Assembly (NCBI RefSeq): GCF_000830005.1
Contig: NZ_CP010408.1
Span: 62,001 to 126,000 of the forward strand
DNA: 64,000 nt
Origin: Streptomyces vietnamensis
Lineage (GTDB): Bacteria > Actinomycetota > Actinomycetes > Streptomycetales > Streptomycetaceae
Direction: 5' to 3'
In this document: piece after piece, positions 42,073-51,141 of the stretch
How positions within the stretch are numbered: position 1 is the stretch's first letter
Layout of the letters: each line of letters starts with the position of its first letter
The notes under the pieces: generated by a model
The model's database searches: none
Told to the model about the DNA's origin: nothing
What the model saw: only the letters and a program-made list of their open reading frames with translations
Position numbers and translations under genes: made by a program

Positions 42073-43314
42073 GTGTCTGATGAGGTGACGAATTGGTTAG
42101 CCCGGACCGCTTTACCTCTGAGCGGCCTGACCGCAGGCGTTTCCACCGCTGACCTCCAACCCCTGAAGCGCATCCTCGACGGCGTACGGATCGTGGGCTT
42201 GGGGGAGGCCACCCATGGGGCGAGTGAGTTCTTCCAGCTCAAGCACCGCCTGCTGGAGTTCCTCGTCGAGGAGATGGGGTTTACGGTCCTGGCCATGGAG
42301 GCCAGCGCATCGGCCGGCCCAGCAGTGGACGCCTACGTCCGTCAAGGCGTCGGTGACGCCGCAAGGGTGCTTGCCGGGCTTGGGTTCTGGACGTGGCGGA
42401 CCCGTGAGGTGCTCGGGATGATCGAGTGGATGCGCGCGTACAACCGGGGACGTCCAGAAGACCAAAAGGTGCGTTTTGTGGGTATCGACCCACAACAGTG
42501 CGGTGTCTCCCTGGCTGTACTCGGCTCCTTCCTGCGCAAGGTGGCACCGGATCGCGAGGCCGACCTTGTCTTCCCACTCCGAGTGCTCGCCCAGGCGTAT
42601 CCGGGATCGCGCCCTGATCCTCAGCGGCGCCTGGTGCACGATGCGGAAGAACTGCTGGGGTTCCTCCATGGACACGGCCCCGGAGCAGCCGACGCTCTCC
42701 GGCATGCCCGAATTCTGGTGCAGGCCGCCGACCTGGTGACGCGAACCAGGCAGCACACGGATGCGGAGCAGACCGTCTTCGCCGCACGCGACCGGTTCAT
42801 GGCCGAGGCCGTCGGAGAGCTCCTCAATGATCCATCCACCAAGATCGCTCTCTGGGCACACAACGGGCACATCACCAAGAGCCGTCACGGTGGAGCGGTA
42901 CCGGCGATGGGGCAGCGTCTGCATGCACGGTATGGCGACGCCTACTACGCACTCGGTCTGCTGTTCGGCAGCGGCTCCTTCCGTGCCCGTCGGATGTGGC
43001 CCGGTCCTTGGTCTCGCCCCCGCGCCGGCGCCCCCGTCTCCAACCGGATCGGCCCCGCCCGCCCGGACACCGTGGAAGCCCAACTCGCCGCCGCCAGTCC
43101 GGGCGACCACCTCGTGGACCTGCGCAGCGCAGCCACCGCGCCAACGGCAGTACGGGAGTGGCTCAACGGTCGGCATCACATGCGAAGTTTCGGCGCCATG
43201 GTGCCGCGCTGGTTCTACCGCTTCAACGTGAGCCCTGCCTCCCTGGCCGAGGAGTACGACGGGCTGGCCTACGTCGCGGTGTCGACCGGTTCCCAGCCTC
43301 TCCCGACCTCCTAG
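42073..43314 (+). CDS. Erythromycin-esterase-family enzyme
   Basis: 413 residues from GTG at 42073 with GAGAGGGAAA upstream. The family motifs are in place: V-G-L-G-E-A-T-H-G with Glu45 and His48, V-L-A-M-E-A-S-A-S-A, R-F-V-G-I-D-P-Q-Q-C, and I-A-L-W-A-H-N-G-H-I. In EreA/EreB the equivalent Glu/His pair activates water for macrolide ring opening. Many relatives have other or unknown substrates, so macrolide resistance is possible but not shown. No signal peptide; probably cytoplasmic. It stands alone. Confidence 0.85.
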   Translation: MSDEVTNWLARTALPLSGLTAGVSTADLQPLKRILDGVRIVGLGEATHGASEFFQLKHRLLEFLVEEMGFTVLAMEASASAGPAVDAYVRQGVGDAARVLAGLGFWTWRTREVLGMIEWMRAYNRGRPEDQKVRFVGIDPQQCGVSLAVLGSFLRKVAPDREADLVFPLRVLAQAYPGSRPDPQRRLVHDAEELLGFLHGHGPGAADALRHARILVQAADLVTRTRQHTDAEQTVFAARDRFMAEAVGELLNDPSTKIALWAHNGHITKSRHGGAVPAMGQRLHARYGDAYYALGLLFGSGSFRARRMWPGPWSRPRAGAPVSNRIGPARPDTVEAQLAAASPGDHLVDLRSAATAPTAVREWLNGRHHMRSFGAMVPRWFYRFNVSPASLAEEYDGLAYVAVSTGSQPLPTS

Positions 43315-43341
43315 ACGCCCCCATTCCAGGCCAGAGCAAGC

Positions 43342-44117
43342 TCAAGAGCAGTCTGCGGAAGCAACACGGACCGCTGACCTGCTGTCGCGGCTACTCAGAG
43401 GGCGGGATGTGTGCTTATGTCCGTTTCGTCGTTGGGATGAAGTAGCCTTCGCCTGACGACTTCGGACGTGGCAGGTGAACAGCCCCGGTTCTGGCTCGGT
43501 CAGGATGTTGCGCCCGGTCAGGCGCTTGAGCTTCAAACGGACGTTGTTGATGTTGTTCGGAGCCGGGTCCAGGTCCATCGCCTCGCACACGCCCCGTGCC
43601 CGTAGCGGACCGTCTGCCTGGGCGAACACCGCCATGATCTCCTGGTAGGCCGCCCCGTCCGGCAGCTCCGGGGCGGACGCCGACGGCGCGGGCGGGCCGG
43701 GGTCGGGCAGTTCCAGCAGCGTCTTGCGGGTGATCCGCACTTCCTCGGCGGCCCGGCCGAGCTCGTCCAGCACGGCGGTGACGCGCAGTGTGTAGCCCTG
43801 ACCGCGCCGTACGACGCCCTGGTCGAGCGTGGCGCGCTCGGCGGGTCCCAGGTCGGTGGCGCGGAGGAAGCTGGTGATTTTGCCGGGCATGTCGAGGGTG
43901 ACCAGCAGCTCCGGGGCTGGGCGTCCGCCTCCTCGATGACGGCGTGGTCGGGCAGGAGGTCGGCGATGGCGGTGCGGATTGCGCCGCAGCTGACCCGGTG
44001 GTCGCAGGCGAGGGCGGCGATCGAGCGGCCCTCCAGGTACGCGGGGCGGACGGCGGCGGTCTTGTCGGCCGGGACGCCGGGGCGTCGTCCACTCTTGTTG
44101 GGCGGCACATGGGTCAT
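43342..44117 (-). pseudogene. Frameshifted DNA-binding protein gene
   Basis: The start M-T-H-V-P-P-N-K-S-G-R-R-P-G-V with a helix-turn-helix (R-S-I-A-A-L-A-C-D-H-R-V-S-C-G-A-I-R-T-A-I) lies in one frame; from ~43915 the sensible reading (P-E-L-L-V-T-L-D-M-P-G-K-I-T-S-F-L-R-A-T-D, then V-C-E-A-M-D-L-D-P-A-P-N-N-I-N-N-V-R-L-K-L-K-R-L) is in another. The second half carries a winged-helix-like end. A single indel near 43915 explains it. It lies 10 bases after the caspase gene and could once have been part of that operon. Confidence 0.65.
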
Positions 44118-44126
44118 CACGCCTGC

Positions 44127-45500
44127 TCAGGGCACCACCGGTCCGGAGCCGCCAAGGCTCCGGCGTTGGCGCGAGCGCCGACGGGAACGGCTACTTGGTC
44201 CCGCCTCCGCTGACGGTGCGAAGTCCCCGGCGGGCGGCGAAGCGCACTGATCCGGCTCTGGGTTCCCGAGTCGGTCGTGGTGCGTGGCCGGATTGAAGGT
44301 GAGGGCGAGGGACCGTGGTCCGCTGGTCCGTGTGAACAGGTGGGGTGTTGGCAGGGCTGCATTGGCAAGGCGGCGGGAGAGCGCCCTGTGCAGAGTCGGA
44401 ACGTCCAAGTAGGGGCACGTGTCTGCACCCCGGTCCGTCAGCACGTGGAGCAGAGCGGTCGTGAAGGCCGTGTACGGGCTTGCAGGATTCGCTGGGTCGC
44501 GGTCCAGAGCCCATCCGTCCGGCCCGGTGGCTGTGAGGACGTACTCCTCCTTCGGGCCACCGGGAGCTGTGTCCTCCGCGTCTGTCCGGTCGGAGAAGTC
44601 GGCGAGCGCACTGCCGCTGGCGCATGCGTCGAGGATGACTAGTGTTCTGTTCGCCTGACTGCCACGCACCAGGTCGTGAACATAGGTGAAGGGCAGCGCC
44701 GTATCCGTGATGCTGCTGCCGGAACTGCTACCGAGGAACAGGTCCCCGCGAAGATCGGTAGTTCCGTGACCTGCGAAATAGAAGATCAGGGTGTCAGTTG
44801 CCTCAGCGGCCGCCGCCCTGAGAGCGCTGATCGTCGCATCGGGTGTCGCCTCGTCCCCGATCAGGGTGACTGTCCGGGGAACACCGAGATCGCCGAGCTG
44901 TTCTGCCAGCTTGAGGGCTGACGCTTCGACGCCCGGCAAGGCTGTGCCCTGCTGGCTGGCGCCCACGACGACGGCGCGGGACTCCTGCGGGTCCGGGCAG
45001 GTAGGCCGAGAACCCGCCTCCCGATGCCCCGTCCGGTGCGCCCCACAGCGCTCCGGTGCCACCGGGTACCGCGTCCACTCGCGTGACTCGCCTCCGGTCG
45101 GGGCCGTCACCGTTCGCTGGTGCTGGTTAGCCGCGAGTCTGGACAGCCGAAGGAGAAGCTCGCCCACGTCATCGCGGGCCGCGTCGGTCCGGCGGATCTG
45201 ACGCATGGCCGAGGCGAAGACACCTTCGGCGAGGTCCGCGCAGACGCGGTTGTCGGGCACACGCGAGTACAGGTAGCGGTGCACGACCACGGCGAACTGT
45301 TCCTTCAGCGCCCACTCGTCCACTTCACAGGGGACGGTGGGTACAGGGGCCTCCCGGGGCGGGCGAGTAGTTTTAGCGAGCTGCGGCCGGCTCGACGAGG
45401 TGCCGGCCGCTCCGAGAGAAGAACTGGCGAGGAGTCGGCGGAAGACGTCGCTGTCCTCCGCCCGATCGATGTCATGCCGTTGGCCGGCCAACGCGCTCAT
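44127..45500 (-). CDS. Caspase-like (C14) protease with N-terminal helical domain
   Basis: 457 residues. The peptidase core (~173-380) has V-V-V-G-A-S-Q-Q-G, I-F-Y-F-A-G-H-G with catalytic His245, and V-I-L-D-A-C-A-S-G with catalytic Cys293. N-terminal residues ~60-135 form a helical domain (A-L-K-E-Q-F-A-V-V-V-H-R-Y-L) of unknown type, and the last ~60 residues are Pro/Ser/Arg-rich and disordered. The ATG overlaps the sigma-factor stop (ATGA), so the two are translated together. Bacterial caspase-like enzymes coupled to regulators are recognised in conflict and defence systems; the substrate here is unknown. Confidence 0.85.
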   Translation of the reverse strand: MSALAGQRHDIDRAEDSDVFRRLLASSSLGAAGTSSSRPQLAKTTRPPREAPVPTVPCEVDEWALKEQFAVVVHRYLYSRVPDNRVCADLAEGVFASAMRQIRRTDAARDDVGELLLRLSRLAANQHQRTVTAPTGGESREWTRYPVAPERCGAHRTGHREAGSRPTCPDPQESRAVVVGASQQGTALPGVEASALKLAEQLGDLGVPRTVTLIGDEATPDATISALRAAAAEATDTLIFYFAGHGTTDLRGDLFLGSSSGSSITDTALPFTYVHDLVRGSQANRTLVILDACASGSALADFSDRTDAEDTAPGGPKEEYVLTATGPDGWALDRDPANPASPYTAFTTALLHVLTDRGADTCPYLDVPTLHRALSRRLANAALPTPHLFTRTSGPRSLALTFNPATHHDRLGNPEPDQCASPPAGDFAPSAEAGPSSRSRRRSRQRRSLGGSGPVVP

Positions 45501-46228
45501 CCCTTCTCAATGCGGCGCCGGTGGCGGTACAGGGCCCCTTCCACAGCTCGGGGAGTCGTCCCGTCGGCGAGGAGTTCGGCGATCTCCTCGTGCGAGTAGC
45601 CGTCGGTATCCAGGGCGATGATCCTGGCGAGTCTCGGATCGCGGGCGTGCAGGGTCTGCAGGGCTTCCCTGGCCGCGGTCCTGTCCATGGCCAGGGCACC
45701 TACTCGCTGGTGCGTGGGAACAGGTGCGGACGATCCCAGCTGCTGCGCCAGGTTCCGGAGCTCCAGCCTGCGCACGTTCTGGCGGTCCAACCAGGCCCGA
45801 TATTCGTCGGCGAAGGCGTAGATGCAGGATCCGATGAAGTAGGTCTTCAGACTGGCCCCGCCGGCCGGATTCCACTGACGGGCTTGCAGCGCCTTGTCCT
45901 TGAACCGCTTGAAGGCTCTGAGGATCGTGTCCTGGACCAGGTCACAACGGTCATCCTCGGACCAGTCTGACGGGGGATCCCCCAGCCTGATGCCTCTGCG
46001 GGCACACTTCGTAAAGATCTTGCGGCTGATGGTCCAGGCATGCAGGACATGCAGGCCATGGTCGATCAGTTGCTCGGCAAAGGTGTCGAACTCCGGTCCT
46101 TCGAATCCGGACTGCTCGAGGTACTCGACAAGGGCTAGATCATCAGCGTGCTGCTGAGACGGTGCGCTCGCGGGTGGTTGCGGGTTCGGCTGCTCGGCGC
46201 TGGGGCCGATGGGGCGGCGGGGCAGCAT
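45497..46228 (-). CDS. ECF-like RNA polymerase sigma factor
   Basis: 243 residues. Region 2 lies at ~95-140 (D-D-R-C-D-L-V-Q-D-T-I-L-R-A-F-K-R-F-K-D with S-L-K-T-Y-F-I-G-S-C), and region 4 at ~190-240 (A-L-Q-T-L-H-A-R-D-P-R-L-A-R-I-I-A-L and G-Y-S-H-E-E-I-A-E-L-L ... A-V-E-G-A-L-Y-R-H-R-R-R-I). The extra N-terminal ~85 residues are unlike ordinary ECF factors. It directly precedes and overlaps the caspase gene, with no anti-sigma gene, so the caspase may itself act on the sigma factor or its targets. Confidence 0.8.
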   Translation of the reverse strand: MLPRRPIGPSAEQPNPQPPASAPSQQHADDLALVEYLEQSGFEGPEFDTFAEQLIDHGLHVLHAWTISRKIFTKCARRGIRLGDPPSDWSEDDRCDLVQDTILRAFKRFKDKALQARQWNPAGGASLKTYFIGSCIYAFADEYRAWLDRQNVRRLELRNLAQQLGSSAPVPTHQRVGALAMDRTAAREALQTLHARDPRLARIIALDTDGYSHEEIAELLADGTTPRAVEGALYRHRRRIEKG

Positions 46229-46571
46229 CGGACTGCCAGTTTCGGGGGGGCTTCAGCGTGTAGGCGACCTCAGCGGATTCAGATAGAGATGGTGACGAGG
46301 ACGAAGGTCATCGAGGACGGTGGAGTGCTCTGACTGCACAACATGGGCGGATCCCCTTACTCGGGTCGGCTTGGGCCTGTACGCCGCTGCCTCGCAGGCC
46401 GGCGGCATCGAACGGTTCTCGCTCCTCTCCTAGGGGCCTGCGGGGGGGCTACCCCACGGCCTCCACGAAAGTTCTCGAAGTTTTTTCTGGCCGTGGGATC
46501 CGGGGCGGAAGCGTCCGTAAGAGGCAGCGACCGGCGTCGCCCGACGGCCGGCCGTACTCGAGGAGACCACG
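46229..46571. other. Intergenic region
   Basis: About 340 bases between divergent genes without a supported gene. A short AT-rich spot (AAGTTTTTTC) is at ~46480. Confidence 0.4.
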
Positions 46572-46874
46572 ATGGTTCAGAAGCATGATCACCTCCCGGA
46601 TGAAGCCGACACGACCCAGGACTCCAGCCTGCCCGCGCACTCTGGGCCCTCCACCGTACGGGAGCTGTCCCCGGCAGCGAAGGCCCAACTGCCCGAAGGC
46701 ACCCCGTCGAATGACGTCGATCACCAGCACGAGACGCCCACCAGCGGCGCTCGAGCGCCAGGCCGTCTTCGGCGAGCTTGCACGTTCATGGCAGTCCATG
46801 CCGCGAAGGGCGCAGCGACCTCGGCCGGAGGGCTGCTGGTGACCGCCCTCTGGGTCTACCTCTCCCATCGCTAG
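46572..46874 (+). CDS. Small protein with C-terminal hydrophobic segment
   Basis: 100 residues from ATG with GAGGAGA 6 bases upstream. The first ~70 residues are polar and acidic (H-D-H-L-P-D-E-A-D-T-T-Q-D), the last ~30 are Ala/Gly-rich and hydrophobic (A-A-K-G-A-A-T-S-A-G-G-L-L-V-T-A-L-W-V-Y), so it could be a tail-anchored membrane peptide. No family is recognised and no partner gene is attached. Confidence 0.5.
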   Translation: MVQKHDHLPDEADTTQDSSLPAHSGPSTVRELSPAAKAQLPEGTPSNDVDHQHETPTSGARAPGRLRRACTFMAVHAAKGAATSAGGLLVTALWVYLSHR

Positions 46875-47287
46875 CGATGGTCTATCGCACGGTGGTCGGC
46901 AACCCGGCAGCCTCATGCGGGGCCGCAACGTACGCCTCCGGCGGTCAGGCGTGTCCACACCCGACCACTCCGGCTGACCGACCGGGAGGCTGCCCGCTCG
47001 ACCGCGGCAGGCCTCCCGGTCGGTGCCGGGCGCGGCCCGGCACCTTCAGCCCACCAGACGCCCCCAGGAGCAGGACTAGGTTCGGCGAGCGGGGCTACTG
47101 CCCCGGCGGGCCAAGGAGCCAACGCGGGGAGACCACCTCCGCGGCTCGCCACCGACCCCGGTCTGCGGGTTCAGGAGCGGTGACAGGCGGCGCACGGGAC
47201 TTTCTGCGTCCGGCTGCCGACGCCGCGCGGAGCGGGGGGTAGTGGAGCCTGGGACAAGTCCGGCACCTCGCCGAGGCGACGGGATTC
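46875..47287. other. Non-coding or decayed stretch
   Basis: About 410 bases with no supported gene. A short coding-like run at its right end (Q-V-R-H-L-A-E-A-T-G-F) continues in frame into the next gene, suggesting that gene has lost its natural N-terminus. Confidence 0.4.
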
Positions 47288-47926
47288 GTGAGGTACACGG
47301 CCACCGTCGGCGCCGCCCGTCTGGCGTTCCAGGATGAATCCGGCAAGTCGGTGCTCCTTGACCGCCTCTCCGACGCGTGGGCCTGGCTGGAGGCGCACGC
47401 TCTGCTGTCCAAGGTCCCGAGCCAGACCGAGACGTTCCGACGAGTCACCCAGGCGGGCCGCGATCTGCTGGCGGACCCGCAGGGCATCCTCCGGTTCGAC
47501 GCGCGCCACAGACTGGCCGGCCCCTTGCACCCCGCGCTCGAGGGCACCATCCGGACGTACTACGACCTCGGCGACTACGAGACGGCCTGCTTCGCCGCGA
47601 TAAAGGCCGCCGAGGTCACCGTCCGGGACACTGCTGGGTACGACAACTCTCAGCTCGGGGTCGGGCTCATGTGCAAGGCGTTCACACCGCACCAGAACGG
47701 AAAGACCGGCGGCCCACTCGCTGACGTCGGCGCCGAGGGCGGCGAGCAGGAAGCAGCTTCCGCGTTGTTCACTGGAGCCATCGGCGCCTACAAGAACCCG
47801 ACGAGTCACCGGACAGTCGACTTCGAGGATCCGATCGAGGCGGCCGAGATCATCCAGCTCGCCAACCTGCTGCTGCGTCAGGTCGACCGCGCGGCACACC
47901 GCCAAGCCATGGAGCTGACGGACTGA
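47288..47926 (+). CDS. TIGR02391-like (Ymh) protein, possibly N-truncated
   Basis: 212 residues if translated from GTG at 47288; a TAG at ~47239 closes the frame upstream. The C-terminal half carries the family pattern: H-P-A-L-E-G-T-I-R-T-Y-Y, F-A-A-I-K-A-A-E-V-T-V-R, G-V-G-L-M-C-K-A-F, E-A-A-S-A-L-F-T-G-A-I-G-A-Y-K-N-P-T-S-H-R, then I-I-Q-L-A-N-L-L-L-R. The K-N-P-x-S-H-R box is typical of these helical proteins, often found beside restriction or defence genes. The usual family members have a longer N-terminal domain, so this may be a truncated copy. Confidence 0.7.
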   Translation: MRYTATVGAARLAFQDESGKSVLLDRLSDAWAWLEAHALLSKVPSQTETFRRVTQAGRDLLADPQGILRFDARHRLAGPLHPALEGTIRTYYDLGDYETACFAAIKAAEVTVRDTAGYDNSQLGVGLMCKAFTPHQNGKTGGPLADVGAEGGEQEAASALFTGAIGAYKNPTSHRTVDFEDPIEAAEIIQLANLLLRQVDRAAHRQAMELTD

Positions 47927-48071
47927 TCGCCACCGCCCCGCCAGACGCTGACGCAGCGAAGCAGCGCGGCCCGTACTTCCAGAGGGGCTGGTGCGGCCGA
48001 CCTGCCGGCGACGACGAGTCCAGGCGTGGGAGCAGATGACGAACTAGATCCAGGCTGCGGGGCTGAGCTTC

Positions 48072-48536
48072 GGTCGCTTCAGTCGCTCGGGTCGCTGAAG
48101 TGACAGCCTCGGAGTGACCAGCGACTAAAGCTCAGCGACCCTGGAAATCTTCAGTCGCTGGAACAAAAGCGCAGGTCAAGAGCCTGATAGCGACATGGGC
48201 AGCGACTGAAGCGACCGAAGTTCTACATATCGGTGCTGCAGATCGCGTGTGTGCGTGTCATATATAGGCGTCTTGAGTCGCTTCAGTCGCTGATTAGTCC
48301 TGGATGGTGCCCCTGACCTGCGGGTTTATTGAAGCTACCGAAGGCGCTTGCCCAGCGATCGAGTCGCTTGTGTCAGTCGCTCGGTCGCTGGTCGGGCAAG
48401 AGAGCGGCACGCCCGGATGGGAAGGTGGTCCACCCGAACAGACGTCTTCGCTAGTCTGTCTCCGTCGTTGAGTCGCTTCAGTCGCTATTGGGAGATCGAA
48501 TGCCTGCTGACCTGCGGGTTTCCTCCAGCGACTCAA
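48072..48536. repeat. Iteron cluster, putative replication origin
   Basis: The 16-mer RGTCGCTTCAGTCGCT occurs at 48072-48087, 48276-48291 and 48471-48486 on the plus strand and 48201-48216 on the minus strand. Partial copies lie at ~48119-48140, 48150-48161, 48361-48392 and 48527-48535. Each is built of two GTCGCT hexamers about 9 bp apart. An AT-richer stretch (CATATATAGG near 48258-48269) lies between. A 14-base repeat TGACCTGCGGGTTT occurs at 48313 and 48508. The cluster ends at the start of the primase-polymerase gene, the classic place for a plasmid origin. Confidence 0.75.
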
Positions 48537-49609
48537 GGAGCACCATCGCTCCAGCCGCCCAGCCCAGTCCGTTGACGCTGGCCCGCTGGTGTGCCAGCCA
48601 CGGCTGGCCGGTCCACCCGCTCGCCCCCGGTAAGAAGACCCCCGCTGCCAACTGTCCCGCCTGCCGCGAGCCCGGGCACGACCGCAGGACCTGCTCCTGC
48701 CGGACAGCAGGCCGTTGGTGTCACGGCTTCCACGCCGCCACCCTGGACAGCATCCGTATCCAGGAATGGTGGGGACCCAGGCCGCAGATGGGTGTGGGCG
48801 TGGCCTGCGGGCCGGCGAACCTCGTGGTCATCGACATCGACGCCCACCCCGCACCGCCACCGGCACGTAACCGGCTCCTGCCCGGCATCGACATCGCCGA
48901 GGACATCGACGTGTCCGCGATGACCACCGGCTTCCACACCCTGGCTGTGCTCGCCGCTCTCCGCGGTCAGCCCAGCCCTGCCGACGACACCACCACCCTG
49001 CGGGTGCGCACCCCCTCCGGTGGCCTGCACGTCTGGTACCGCCAGACCGATTCCCGCCGCTGGCAGTGCTCCTCCGGCTCCAGCACCACCCGCGCCCTGG
49101 CCTGGCAGGTCGACGTCCGGGCCGACGGCGGCTACATCATCGCGCCCGGCACCACCACCGATGCCGGCACCTACACCCCGCTCGGCACCGTCCGGACCCC
49201 GGCGCCGCTCCCGGCCTGGCTCGCCCAGGAACTCCAGCGCACCCACCACCTGCCCGCCGCCCACGTATCCGCCCCCCGCCCCGTTCCCGGCCGCGCCCGG
49301 CAGGCGGTTCTCGCCGCCCGTGGCAGCGGCAACCCCGTCGTTGCCGTACTCACCACCGTCCTCGCCGAGATCGCCGACTGCGCCCACGCCGCCGAAGGCA
49401 CCGGGTTCACCGAGAAACTCAACCGCGCCGCCTACACCGTCGGCGGTCTCGTCGCCGCAGGACACCTCACCGGTCAGGACGCGGAGAACGCCCTCATGGA
49501 AACCGCCCGCCTCGCCCGTCCCGGGCAGGAATCCCGTGCCCAGGCGATCATCCGCAGCGGCATGACCGCCGGAGCCCGCCGTCCCCTTCACCCCGGGAGC
49601 CGCCCGTGA
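48500..49609 (+). CDS. Bifunctional DNA primase-polymerase (prim-pol)
   Basis: 369 residues from ATG at 48500, 5 bases after GGGAG; a TTG at 48488 is possible. The archaeo-eukaryotic primase core shows L-V-V-I-D-I-D with the catalytic Asp pair at 112 and 114 and T-P-S-G-G-L-H-V-W-Y at ~171-180. An N-terminal zinc-knuckle-like C-P-A-C-x(9)-C-S-C (~52-67) precedes. Such enzymes start and extend DNA on plasmids and phages. It overlaps the helicase gene by GTGA and lies beside the iterons. Confidence 0.9.
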   Translation: MPADLRVSSSDSRSTIAPAAQPSPLTLARWCASHGWPVHPLAPGKKTPAANCPACREPGHDRRTCSCRTAGRWCHGFHAATLDSIRIQEWWGPRPQMGVGVACGPANLVVIDIDAHPAPPPARNRLLPGIDIAEDIDVSAMTTGFHTLAVLAALRGQPSPADDTTTLRVRTPSGGLHVWYRQTDSRRWQCSSGSSTTRALAWQVDVRADGGYIIAPGTTTDAGTYTPLGTVRTPAPLPAWLAQELQRTHHLPAAHVSAPRPVPGRARQAVLAARGSGNPVVAVLTTVLAEIADCAHAAEGTGFTEKLNRAAYTVGGLVAAGHLTGQDAENALMETARLARPGQESRAQAIIRSGMTAGARRPLHPGSRP

Positions 49610-51141
49610 CCAGCCCCGCCGGCGGCGAGCCGAACATGCTCTTCGACTTCGACCCCCACGCCATGGCCGAGCAGATCATGGCCAAGGCCGCGCCCGTCCT
49701 GCCGCCCCAGCACGGCGTACCGGCCGAGCAGACGACGCCGACAGCCCCGCCGACCGCGACCGCCCACGGCCTGCGACCCGACTCCCTCACCGACCGCGGC
49801 AACGCCAAGCTCTTCGTCAGGCTCTACCAGGCCGACTTCCGCCACGTCCCCGGACTGGGCTGGTACCGGTGGGACACCACCCGCTGGCAGGTCGACGAGG
49901 ACGACTCCGTCCTGTGGGCCGCCGGCGAGATCGGCGAGCACCTCGCCACCACCGACCCCACCGGCGAGCACCCGGCCGAGGCGCTCAAGAAACACCGCCG
50001 CCGAGCCCTGAGCACCTCCGGCATCAACGCGATGCTCACCCAGGCCAAATCCGCGCCCGGCATGGTCCTCAAGGCCGAATACCTCGACGCCGACCCCTAC
50101 GCCCTGTGCACCCCGGCCGGGATCGTCGACCTCCATACCGGCCTCGTGCGCACCCCCGACCCAAACAAGGACTTCCACTCCCGCTCGACGACCGTCGGCC
50201 CGGCCGCGATGCCGATCCCCAGATTCCAGCGCTTCCTCGCCGACACCTTCGGCGACGACGCCGAAGGCACCCAGATGATCAGCTTCCTGCAGCTGCTCCT
50301 GGGCTACTCCATCACCGGCGACGTCGGCGGCCAGGTCATGCCGTTCCTCTTCGGCGCCGGCAAGAACGGCAAGTCCGTCCTCCTCGACGTTTCAATGAAG
50401 CTCCTGGGCGACTACGCCGACGCCGCACCGCCCGGCTTCCTCATGGCCCGCCTCTACGAAGGCCACCCCACCGACCTCGCAGAACTCCACGGCCGACGCG
50501 TCGTCGTCTGCTCCGAGGTCAAGCCCGGAGACAAGTTCGACGAGGCCCGTGTCAAGCACCTGACCGGCGGCGACCGCATCAAGGCCCGCCGCATGCGGCA
50601 GGACTTCTTCTCCTTCAACCCCACCCACAAGCTCTGGCTCCTGGGCAACCACCGCCCCGAGGTCGGCACCGGCGGCTTCGCCTTCTGGCGCCGCATGCGC
50701 CTTATCCCCTTCGAGCGCACCGTCGCCGACGAGCGCCGCATCGACAACCTCGCCGACATCCTCGTCGCCGAGGAAGGCCCGGGCATCCTCAACTGGCTCA
50801 TCGACGGCGCCCGCCGCTACCTCGCCGGCGAGAAGGACCTCACCGGCCCCGACAAGGTCCGCATCGCCACCAACGCCTACGCCGAGACCGAGGACCACAC
50901 CGGCCGCTTCTTCGACGAAGCCTGCATCACCAACCCGGACTGCCGAACCGAGCAGAAAACCCTCTACGACGCCTACCGCGGCTGGTGCCTGAGCGAGGGA
51001 TGCATCCCCATGAGCAACCGCACCTTCGCCGCCCGCGCCCGCGAACTGCTCGGCCTCGCCTCCCCGAAAGAGATGATCTTGTCGAATTCGAGGAAGTACT
51101 ACCCTGGCATCGGGCTGCTCGCCGACGAGGAGATGGCATGA
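49606..51141 (+). CDS. Phage/plasmid primase, D5/P4-type helicase
   Basis: 511 residues from GTG at 49606. A D5_N-like domain (~65-235) with G-L-G-W-Y-R-W-D-T-T-R-W is followed by a superfamily 3 helicase: Walker A F-G-A-G-K-N-G-K-S at ~249-257, V-V-V-C-S-E-V as Walker B (~290), and W-L-L-G-N-H-R-P-E-V with the motif C Asn (~345). The end is a winged-helix-like C-terminal domain. It would unwind the origin for the prim-pol beside it. Confidence 0.92.
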   Translation: MTSPAGGEPNMLFDFDPHAMAEQIMAKAAPVLPPQHGVPAEQTTPTAPPTATAHGLRPDSLTDRGNAKLFVRLYQADFRHVPGLGWYRWDTTRWQVDEDDSVLWAAGEIGEHLATTDPTGEHPAEALKKHRRRALSTSGINAMLTQAKSAPGMVLKAEYLDADPYALCTPAGIVDLHTGLVRTPDPNKDFHSRSTTVGPAAMPIPRFQRFLADTFGDDAEGTQMISFLQLLLGYSITGDVGGQVMPFLFGAGKNGKSVLLDVSMKLLGDYADAAPPGFLMARLYEGHPTDLAELHGRRVVVCSEVKPGDKFDEARVKHLTGGDRIKARRMRQDFFSFNPTHKLWLLGNHRPEVGTGGFAFWRRMRLIPFERTVADERRIDNLADILVAEEGPGILNWLIDGARRYLAGEKDLTGPDKVRIATNAYAETEDHTGRFFDEACITNPDCRTEQKTLYDAYRGWCLSEGCIPMSNRTFAARARELLGLASPKEMILSNSRKYYPGIGLLADEEMA

